DNA from: Deltaproteobacteria bacterium
GTDB taxonomy: Bacteria > Desulfobacterota > BSN033 > UBA1163
NCBI GenBank assembly: GCA_016875255.1
Contig: VGRU01000117.1
Span: forward strand, 1 to 10,525
Reading direction: 5' to 3'
DNA length: 10,525 nt
Part shown: piece by piece, positions 1 through 4,550 of the stretch
How the letters are laid out: every line of letters begins with the position of its first letter
Position numbering within the stretch: the stretch's first letter is position 1
The notes under the pieces: model-generated
Told to the model about the DNA's origin: nothing
The model's input: the letters and a program-made list of their open reading frames with translations, nothing else
The model's database searches: none
Made by a program: the position numbers and the translations under genes

Positions 1-342
1 ATATTTAAATAGACCGGTGATAAAGTTTCCCCAGGTGGGCATCAGTCGATCGATCTCATAGGGGAGCAGTTCGATCTTTCCGTCGTGAATCAATTGATGC
101 AACTCCTCTAACTTGCAGAAATTTAAAGGCCAGGTCTTCTTTCCCAGCTCACAAATCATATGGATATTTTTTGTCTTCCCATCGATGTCAAGAATTCGCA
201 ACCGTTTAAACCCATCCCCGGCGAAAAATTGGGTCTTATTTTCCTTCATCTCAATCAATTTCTCCCAGCCGAAGGAACATCCCTCTTGCTTCTGTGAGTC
301 CTTTTTAAATGAAGCATCTTCTTTTCTTCTGGCTTTTTTCAT
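1..342 (-). CDS. Conserved-looking hypothetical protein, C-terminus cut by window edge
   Basis: The reading frame is open from an ATG at 342 to the window edge (114 codons, no stop), so the C-terminus is missing. An in-frame TGA at 361-363 lies just upstream, so this ATG is the only plausible start; the ribosome site is weak (AGG about 10 bases upstream). The first 20 residues are lysine-rich and polar. After them comes a soluble-looking region with aromatic and charged residues, including a KTWPLNFCKLEELHQLI stretch and YEIDRLMPTWGNFITGLF near residues 95-112, which reads like a compact alpha/beta domain. There is no signal peptide or membrane segment in the visible part. I do not recognise the family. 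It lies 25 bases downstream of another small minus-strand gene and may share its transcript. Codon choice and protein composition support real coding; function is unknown. Confidence 0.6.
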   Translation of the reverse strand, partial: MKKARRKEDASFKKDSQKQEGCSFGWEKLIEMKENKTQFFAGDGFKRLRILDIDGKTKNIHMICELGKKTWPLNFCKLEELHQLIHDGKIELLPYEIDRLMPTWGNFITGLFKY

Positions 343-367
343 CCTTATTAAACCTGAACCTCAGCCT

Positions 368-538
368 TCACCTTTTACATGAACTCTTTTTCCACCTGTG
401 GTAAAGACCTGTCTTTCTCTTTTTGATTTCCTTGATCTTTTTCTTTAGTTCACTTAAGTCGATGATCTCTAATTCAGGGCTTTTAGGCCTTCCTTTAATT
501 CTTTTTTTACCTTCGTTTTTCGTTTCATGCTCGCTCAC
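368..538 (-). CDS. Small lysine-rich hypothetical protein (56 aa), start uncertain
   Basis: A frame from GTG at 538 to TGA at 368-370 encodes 56 residues, strongly basic, with a GRPKSPELEIIDLSELKKK core (about residues 16-34) followed by KRKTGLYHRWKK. The GRPK sequence resembles an AT-hook-like DNA-contacting motif, which is suggestive only. The start is unclear. The best Shine-Dalgarno (GGAG at 538-541) is properly spaced not for this GTG but for an ATG at 526-528 in another frame, which is stopped after 19 codons. That second frame crosses a run of seven A on the coding strand (T512-518 on the plus strand), where a -1 slip would enter the long frame. A real frameshift, programmed slippage, a miscounted homopolymer or the GTG start are all possible. 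I do not recognise the family. Confidence 0.45.
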   Translation of the reverse strand: MSEHETKNEGKKRIKGRPKSPELEIIDLSELKKKIKEIKKRKTGLYHRWKKSSCKR

Positions 539-548
539 TCCGGACAAA

Positions 549-578
549 CTAATACAAACGCAATTAATTTATTGTCAT
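549..578 (-). promoter_or_regulatory. Weak candidate promoter spanning the MITE end
   Basis: On the minus strand ATGACA (573-578) and TATTAG (549-554) are separated by 18 bases, matching the sigma-70 hexamers at 5/6 and 4/6. The -10 overlaps the inverted-repeat end and points at the small gene starting near 538 or 528. The match is modest and could be chance in AT-rich DNA. Confidence 0.25.
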
Positions 579-671
579 TCCAAAATTCGAGATTCCGAAA
601 CAAGTTCGGAATGACAGACTTTTTCTTGTCATGCTGAACTAGTTTCAGCATCTCATTTAATGCGTTTGTAT
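552..671. mobile_element. 120-bp MITE-like inverted-repeat element (copy 1)
   Basis: The ends are perfect 11-base inverted repeats, ATACAAACGCA at 552-562 and TGCGTTTGTAT at 661-671. TA lies outside the left end (550-551); the right flank is TT, so a TA target duplication would be decayed on that side. The interior has two hairpins: GTCATTCC/GGAATGAC arms at 574-581 and 608-615, and TGCTGAAC...GTTTCAGCA at 632-650. No coding frame is present. The same ends recur at 6552-6651 around a different interior. A TA target and short inverted ends are the pattern of elements moved in trans by IS630/Tc1-mariner-type transposases; that assignment is inference. Together with flanking DNA and the promoter at 784-812 it accounts for the gene-free stretch 539-843. 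Confidence 0.7.
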
Positions 672-783
672 TTTAATAGGGTCTTAGACTTCGAATGAAG
701 CGTACTAAATACAGAACAGAGTGTCAAGGGGGTTCGAAGACATGAGCCACTTTGAATCATTCATTATTGAAAAAATCGAAAGA

Positions 784-812
784 TTGACTTTGTTAAGTCA
801 AAGATTTATAAG
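784..812 (+). promoter_or_regulatory. Sigma-70-type promoter with overlapping dyad
   Basis: TTGACT (784-789) and TATAAG (807-812) are separated by exactly 17 bases and lie 31 bases before the flavoprotein start codon. A perfect 7-bp dyad, TTGACTT-TGTT-AAGTCAA (784-801), covers the -35 and half of the spacer, which is where a repressor would block polymerase. The promoter is well supported by pattern; the operator role is inferred. Confidence 0.6.
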
Positions 813-843
813 CAGATTAAAATCATTTGAGAGGAGGAAAAAC

Positions 844-1413
844 ATGAAAGTTCTGGGGATACTTGGGAGCCCAAGGATTGGTGGAAATAGCGATATGCTT
901 CTAAATCAGGCATTGGCAGGGGCAAGGGAGATGGGGGCAAGGGTGGAAAAGATCATCCTGAATCGAAAAAAAATCTCGGGGTGTCTCGATTGCACGAAGT
1001 GTAATGAGACAGGTATTTGTGTGATCCGGGATGATATGCTTGAAATTCACAAAAAGATTCTGAAAGCGGACGCCGTTATCCACAGCGTTCCTCTCTACTT
1101 TTGGGCAATGACCTCCCAGATGAAAGCCTATCTGGACCGCTGGTGCGCCTTCTTCGATGGGAACTGGAAATGGCACAGGGCGTATGCTCCGATGATGAAA
1201 GGGAAGAGGATCGGCCTGATTACTGTCTGCGGGGATCCCAATGCCCATACGGCCGATCCCATCGTCCATAGCTTCAGGGAGACCTGTATGTTCTCCGGAC
1301 TTAAATTATTCCCTGCGGTTCAAGTCTCTGCCGGGGGAAAGGGCGAGATTGATAAAAATGAGAAGGCTAAAAAAGAGGCCTATGAGTTAGGGAGAAAGAT
1401 AGCCACTCCATAA
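844..1413 (+). CDS. Flavodoxin-family NAD(P)H-dependent oxidoreductase with a four-cysteine (Fe-S flavoprotein-like) motif
   Basis: The 189-residue product has the NADPH-dependent FMN reductase / flavodoxin fold. Residues 1-20 carry the FMN-phosphate loop GSPRIGGNS, and VPLYFWAMTSQMKAYLDRW (82-100) is the usual second flavin-contacting segment of this family. Cysteines 47, 50, 53 and 59 form C-x2-C-x2-C-x5-C, within the compact C-x2-C-x2-C-x4-7-C pattern that binds 4Fe-4S in iron-sulfur flavoproteins. Related NAD(P)H oxidoreductases keep these cysteines without a proven cluster, so a bound cluster is inferred. The start at 844 is chosen because GAGGAGG (831-837) sits six bases upstream and homology begins at MKVLGILGSP; the frame is open back to 721, but that extension is not family-like. 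It is cytosolic, monocistronic and convergent with the next gene. The electron donor and acceptor cannot be told from sequence. Confidence 0.88.
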   Translation: MKVLGILGSPRIGGNSDMLLNQALAGAREMGARVEKIILNRKKISGCLDCTKCNETGICVIRDDMLEIHKKILKADAVIHSVPLYFWAMTSQMKAYLDRWCAFFDGNWKWHRAYAPMMKGKRIGLITVCGDPNAHTADPIVHSFRETCMFSGLKLFPAVQVSAGGKGEIDKNEKAKKEAYELGRKIATP

Positions 1414-1513
1414 TGGTCATCAATGGTCATCAGAAGACCAGGACATCAGGTTGTGAGTATCAGGATATCTGGGTATCAGGCGAAACCTGATCTCCGGGTA
1501 ACCTGGTATCCTG
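1412..1513. repeat. Intergenic repeats between convergent genes: 10-bp tandem plus imperfect hairpin
   Basis: AATGGTCATC occurs twice in direct tandem (1412-1421 and 1422-1431), the first copy beginning inside the TAA stop codon of the flavoprotein gene. Further on, CAGGATATCTGGGTATCAGG (1461-1480) pairs imperfectly with 1486-1513, which ends GGTATCCTG. It could act as a two-way transcription barrier between converging genes, but neither side has a clear T-run, so I do not call it an intrinsic terminator. Confidence 0.45.
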
Positions 1514-1546
1514 CTTCCTGATTCTCTGATATCCTTATACCCTCAT

Positions 1547-1744
1547 TTACAATCCCTTCAGGGCTTCTTTGAGGCTGAGATTACACTGATTGAGGTTCTC
1601 TATCGCCTTCTGAATATGGGCCTCCATTGATTCGAGTCCTAATTGACCTGCCTTCTCCGCCCACTTCCTATACTCGGCCATATGGCTTTCATTATGTTCG
1701 ATCCAGTGGTCGATCACGACTGAGAGTCTCTTTTTTTCATCCAT
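1547..1744 (-). CDS. Small helical hypothetical protein with HxxxHxxxH motif (65 aa)
   Basis: The product is two amphipathic helices joined near residues 33-37 (GQLGL), with no signal peptide or membrane segment. Helix one carries histidines 13, 17 and 21 in an i, i+4, i+8 pattern, with Glu16, Glu19 and Glu24 nearby; helix two carries His43 and Cys54. This spacing puts the histidines on one helical face, so metal binding is possible but unproven. I recall similar HWIEHNExH small proteins in bacteria and archaea without a firm function. The gene starts 22 bases after the stop of the GMP synthase-like gene, with GGAG six bases before its ATG, so it is probably the second gene of that transcript. 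Confidence 0.7.
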   Translation of the reverse strand: MDEKKRLSVVIDHWIEHNESHMAEYRKWAEKAGQLGLESMEAHIQKAIENLNQCNLSLKEALKGL

Positions 1745-1766
1745 TTTTTTCTCCGTTCCCTGTCAA

Positions 1767-2699
1767 TCAGATGTATTCGATGGTTGCCGGGGGTTTCGGC
1801 GTAAGGTCGTAAAGGCAACGATTCACATCCTTGATGGCGGTGATCCGCTCACAAATCCGTTTCAGCTTTTCCCATGGAAGTTCGACAGGCGTTGCCGTTC
1901 TTGCGTCGAGGCTGTGGAGGCATCGAACCACAATGATCTGCCCGAACTCCCGTTTCCCATCGACGATTCCGGTTGCCCTGTCACTCAAAAGGACGGCCAT
2001 ATACTGGAAGGCGCCCGTGTCTCCCAGCTCTTCTTCGACGATGGCCGTGGCCGCCCGAACCGTGGCAAGCCTTTCCTCAGTGACTTCTCCCACGATCCGG
2101 GTCGCAAGGGCAGGGCCGGGAAAGGGAATTCTTTTAGCAAGCTCAGGAGGCAGCCCCAATATCTTTGCCACCTCTCTCACTCCATCTTTCCGCAGGGTTT
2201 TAAGGGGCTCAAGGACCTGATATCCGTATTCTTTTTCGGGGTCGATTCCGATTTGAGCGAGAATGTTGTGCTGGCGCTTGATGCCGGCCACGGTCTCTTC
2301 GATGTCGGTGAGAATGGTCCCGTGAAAGAGATATTTTGCACCGGTTTCCCGTACCAGTTTCCCGAAGACCGTGGAATAGAACATCCGCGTGATGGCATTC
2401 CGTTTCTCTTCCGGGTCGGTCAGGCCCTTTAGCGCGCCGAGAAATTCTTTCTTGGCGTCAACCAGCCGGACAGGAATCCCCATATCGGCAAAGATCTTTA
2501 CCACCCGTTCAGGCTCTCCCTGCCGCATCAGGCCGTTCTCAATGAAAACCGTCTTCAGTTGATCGCCGATGGCCTTATGGCCGAGAGCGGTCACGACCGA
2601 GCTGTCGACTCCACCGCTGAGCGCATTGATGGCGAGATGATTTTTGACCGATGCTTTAATTTCTGTGATTTGTCCGTTTATAAAAGATTGGTAGTCCAT
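1767..2699 (-). CDS. guaAB-like: GMP synthase ATP pyrophosphatase subunit (stand-alone GuaA C-terminal type, divergent)
   Basis: GMP synthase adenylates XMP and aminates it to GMP, with ammonia supplied by a glutamine amidotransferase. This 310-residue protein has only the ATP-pyrophosphatase and dimerisation domains, like archaeal two-subunit enzymes; no amidotransferase gene is in the window. Seen: the PP-loop SGGVDSS (28-34), PFPGPALATRIVGE (192-205; classic PFPGPGLAxRIxGE) and the C-terminal KPPATIEYI, whose Lys and Glu belong to the XMP site in known enzymes. The usual SHHNVGGLP stretch is replaced by RQHNILAQIGIDPEKEYGY (142-160), so substrate or partner handling may differ. I choose ATG 2699 over the in-frame ATG 2720: GGGAGGG (2704-2710) is ideally placed for 2699, and the promoter at 2729-2756 would put the transcript start at about 2721. 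XMP is the likely substrate, but a paralogous role is possible. Confidence 0.82.
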   Translation of the reverse strand: MDYQSFINGQITEIKASVKNHLAINALSGGVDSSVVTALGHKAIGDQLKTVFIENGLMRQGEPERVVKIFADMGIPVRLVDAKKEFLGALKGLTDPEEKRNAITRMFYSTVFGKLVRETGAKYLFHGTILTDIEETVAGIKRQHNILAQIGIDPEKEYGYQVLEPLKTLRKDGVREVAKILGLPPELAKRIPFPGPALATRIVGEVTEERLATVRAATAIVEEELGDTGAFQYMAVLLSDRATGIVDGKREFGQIIVVRCLHSLDARTATPVELPWEKLKRICERITAIKDVNRCLYDLTPKPPATIEYI

Positions 2700-2728
2700 T
2701 TTTCCCTCCCGTAGAGACATGATGGGCC

Positions 2729-2756
2729 ATTATATTGAATGTGCGATTCCTGTCAA
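2729..2756 (-). promoter_or_regulatory. Perfect-consensus sigma-70 promoter for the GMP synthase-like gene
   Basis: On the minus strand TTGACA (2751-2756) and TATAAT (2729-2734) both match consensus exactly, 16 bases apart. The expected start point, about 2721-2722, leaves a leader of roughly 22 bases containing the GGGAGGG ribosome site of the gene starting at 2699. Strong constitutive expression is expected unless something represses it; no obvious operator dyad overlaps it. Confidence 0.75.
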
Positions 2757-2772
2757 GGGATCACACGCTACT

Positions 2773-3372
2773 CTATTTTTTCAGAACCTCGATCACTTCG
2801 ATGCGGTTGAACATCCATTTTTTTTCGGTCTTTTTTAAGAGGCAATCGATTTCGTGCGCCTCATTGATGGCCTCGCCGGTGGTGGTTCTTCCAGTCAACC
2901 GGGCGGTCAGACGGACCCTGGCCTCGCCTTCCTGCGGAAAGGCGATCATGAAATCATGAAACGTCAATTGGAGTTCTGCCAGATGGAGGCGGCCGCGAGC
3001 CGCATAACCGGTGATCTCCTCACGGGTCATTTGGCCCGAAAGGGAATGGGCGGGGATAGCCATGTCACAGGTGTCGTTGAAAAGGGAACCGATCTTCTTG
3101 ATCTTCTGGTCCATCGTGAAGATGTTTTCGCCAGTCTCTTTAGAGACCCCTTCCGATAGCAAGCGAAACTGTTTCTTCACCCTCTTCTCCTCACTCTGAA
3201 AGAACATGAAGAAGATTCCAATCCCGATTGCAATCAAGCCCAGGCCGATCAGGACATATTTAACTTTTCTCCGATCGGGTATCATCGGCGGCGTGCCCGA
3301 TGGAGGAATCTTTTTCGTCACCCTGCCTGCAGGGTTGAATGACTTGCCGGTATTTCTAACGGGGTTTACCAT
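2773..3372 (-). CDS. Hypothetical one-pass membrane protein with extracytoplasmic domain
   Basis: The 199-residue product has a basic N-terminal tail (1-37), one hydrophobic segment (about 38-58, YVLIGLGLIAIGIGIFFMFF) and a C-terminal domain (60-199) ending in KKWMFNRIEVIEVLKK. The positive-inside rule places the C-terminal domain outside the cytoplasm. Its alternating beta-rich pattern and closing strand resemble the NTF2/SnoaL-like fold, an inference from style only. Translation most likely starts at ATG 3372: TAGGAGG lies six bases upstream inside the signal peptidase gene, and the ATG overlaps that gene's TAA stop (ATGGTAA), indicating coupling. Residues 2-17 (NPVRNTGKSFNPAGRV) look like a translated intergenic repeat; ATG 3285 (residue 30) could be the ancestral start but has no good ribosome site. 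Function unknown. Confidence 0.7.
   Translation of the reverse strand: MVNPVRNTGKSFNPAGRVTKKIPPSGTPPMIPDRRKVKYVLIGLGLIAIGIGIFFMFFQSEEKRVKKQFRLLSEGVSKETGENIFTMDQKIKKIGSLFNDTCDMAIPAHSLSGQMTREEITGYAARGRLHLAELQLTFHDFMIAFPQEGEARVRLTARLTGRTTTGEAINEAHEIDCLLKKTEKKWMFNRIEVIEVLKK
3321..3369. repeat. Probable intergenic repeat incorporated into coding sequence
   Basis: This stretch has the palindrome CCCTGCCTGCAGGG (3321-3334) at one end and TTTCTAACGGGGTTTA at the other. It encodes NPVRNTGKSFNPAGR on the minus strand. I recall NPVRN-type translations as a hallmark of short repeats in many uncultured bacterial genomes, but no second full copy is in this window. The CCTGCCTGC core is shared with the palindromes at 4491-4512 and 8597-8616. 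Confidence 0.4.
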
Positions 3373-3866
3373 AGAGGGCCTCCTAAAATGCGCGAAAGAG
3401 AGGTCTGTCCGAAAACATGGTTCTGCATCGGGCCACTCCTGTTATCTCCCGCTACGTAAACCGAATCAGGCTCCACCCGGCGAGACGGGAGGGTCCAATT
3501 ACAAGGGTGGCGGAGATAAGGCTCGTTTTGCTCCTTTCCGTCGATGAGGAGCCTTCCGTTTCGGAATTCGACTTCTTCGTTCTCAAGGGCGATCACTCTC
3601 TTCAGGAGCGTTATCCTCTGGCCGGCGAAGCGGATGACAACAACATCGCCTCTTCTCGGTTTAGAAAAGAGATAGCGAAGTTTCCAGCAGAAATTGACCT
3701 CACCGTTTTGGTAGGCAGGTTCCATGCTGTTGCCTTTAATCCAGAAGGGAGTCAGAAGATGTCCGAAGATGAGATAAGCGGCCAGGGCGATGCATCCTGC
3801 CCGGATCATAAAGGCAGGGGTGAGCGATGGGAAAAAGAATTGGGAAACTCTTCTGTTGAGCAACAT
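3366..3866 (-). CDS. lepB: Signal peptidase I (S26 family, short form)
   Basis: This membrane enzyme cuts signal peptides from exported proteins using a Ser/Lys dyad. The 166-residue product has one N-terminal membrane segment (about 21-40), then GNSMEPAY (45-52) with catalytic Ser47 and LLKRVIAL (87-94) with general-base Lys89. The C-terminal GDNR (140-143) is followed by a GPMQNHVFGQ stretch, replacing the usual S.DSR.FG box. It is shorter than E. coli LepB (324 aa, two membrane segments) and closer in size to Gram-positive SipS-type enzymes. The ATG at 3866 has no strong ribosome site; ATG 3809 would delete part of the anchor and is less likely. The gene overlaps the downstream membrane-protein start by seven bases. 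It follows the PilZ gene by 67 bases and could be co-transcribed. An S26 peptidase specialised for particular substrates cannot be excluded. Confidence 0.88.
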   Translation of the reverse strand: MLLNRRVSQFFFPSLTPAFMIRAGCIALAAYLIFGHLLTPFWIKGNSMEPAYQNGEVNFCWKLRYLFSKPRRGDVVVIRFAGQRITLLKRVIALENEEVEFRNGRLLIDGKEQNEPYLRHPCNWTLPSRRVEPDSVYVAGDNRSGPMQNHVFGQTSLSRILGGPLW

Positions 3867-3933
3867 TGGGTTTAAAATCGTGATTTATATGAAGACTCGG
3901 TTGAAGAGGAAAATGGTGAAAGCGGTTCTGCCA

Positions 3934-4371
3934 CTATGATTTGTGGGTTTCTCCCAAATCTTTCAATAAATTTTTCAACTTCTGAACCATCCCTTTCGGC
4001 ATGGATTGAAATTCCAGCCCGTACCGGTGCTCTCTCCAGGTTTCCTTCGCAGCGAGGTCAGCCCAGACGATCTTCGCTGTTCCCTGAACGGTATTTAACT
4101 CAAGACCCTTTGCAAAAAAGATTTCGACCTTCAACACTTCTCCCAGGTCGATCTTTTCTGGAAGATAGACGAGAATGCCCCCTTCGCCCGCATCTTTAAC
4201 CATTCCGCCAAAATCCGTTTTCTTGCCTTTTCGCGAGTAATCCAGGGGAAGCTCCACAAAAAATCGCGGGTGCTTCCTCTTTTCGAGGCCCAACACTCCT
4301 TTTTGAGAAGCGGACTTTTCCTCTTTTTTCTCCTTCTTCTTAGTTAGAGAGAGTTTAACAGGGCTCATCAT
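3934..4371 (-). CDS. PilZ-domain protein (putative c-di-GMP receptor)
   Basis: PilZ domains bind cyclic di-GMP through an RxxxR loop and a D/NxSxxG strand. The 145-residue product has a lysine-rich tail (1-30), then RKHPR (32-36) giving the RxxxR motif, a strand with LDYSRKGK, and D60-A-G-E-G-G65, where the usual serine is glycine. HRYGLEF (115-121) is the typical late PilZ strand, followed by a helix (124-140). It is a stand-alone cytosolic domain. The serine change may weaken binding, although D-x-[S/G]-x-x-G forms exist, so binding stays likely but unproven. AAGGAG (4375-4380) precedes two consecutive ATG codons; 4368 is spaced slightly better than 4371. A weak TTGACT (4437-4442) may mark its promoter. 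The target cannot be inferred from its neighbours (signal peptidase, Mla). Confidence 0.85.
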   Translation of the reverse strand: MMSPVKLSLTKKKEKKEEKSASQKGVLGLEKRKHPRFFVELPLDYSRKGKKTDFGGMVKDAGEGGILVYLPEKIDLGEVLKVEIFFAKGLELNTVQGTAKIVWADLAAKETWREHRYGLEFQSMPKGMVQKLKNLLKDLGETHKS

Positions 4372-4454
4372 CGTCTCCTTATTGGGTCGGAGGTCATTTC
4401 GGAGGACTCAAAAAGGCTAAACATTTTGAAGACAAAAGTCAACCATTTTTTATG

Positions 4455-4480
4455 AGATTTCCGAAAAAAAACGGAAATCT
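4455..4480. repeat. 9-bp perfect hairpin with A8 loop
   Basis: AGATTTCCG (4455-4463) pairs perfectly with CGGAAATCT (4472-4480) around eight A residues. It lies between the end of the mlaA transcript and the PilZ gene, so it could slow minus-strand transcription, but there is no T-run after the stem in either direction. Confidence 0.45.
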
Positions 4481-4490
4481 TTGATTACAT

Positions 4491-4512
4491 CCCTGCCTGC
4501 CGGTAGGCAGGG
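4491..4512. repeat. CCTGCC-type palindrome (copy A)
   Basis: This 22-base near-perfect palindrome reads CCCTGCCTGC then CGGTAGGCAGGG. Its inner 20 bases (4492-4511) are the exact reverse complement of 8597-8616. It is set in a sequence with GATTACA-like flanks (GATTACAT before, GATTACACAGATTA after), as if inserted into another repeat. Confidence 0.6.
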
Positions 4513-4550
4513 ATTAAGAGCCGATTACACAGATTAGATTCAAAACCTAT

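Noticed and set aside
113..614. Plus-strand frames of 89 and 63 codons near the left edge
   Set aside because: They are low-complexity, Phe/Ser-rich translations typical of the reverse of lysine-rich coding; the minus-strand reading is more protein-like.
721..843. N-terminal extension of the flavoprotein frame back to 721
   Set aside because: The family begins at MKVLGILGSP, a strong GAGGAGG lies before 844, and the promoter at 784-812 falls inside the extension.
901..1269. 122-codon open frame on the minus strand inside the flavoprotein gene
   Set aside because: It mirrors a well-supported plus-strand gene and gives no recognisable protein.
1831..2432. Plus-strand open frames of 129 and 172 codons
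   Set aside because: They lie opposite the GMP synthase-like gene, whose PP-loop and C-terminal motifs are clear.
4455..4480. Intrinsic terminator of the mla operon
   Set aside because: The stem is good, but no T-run follows on either strand.
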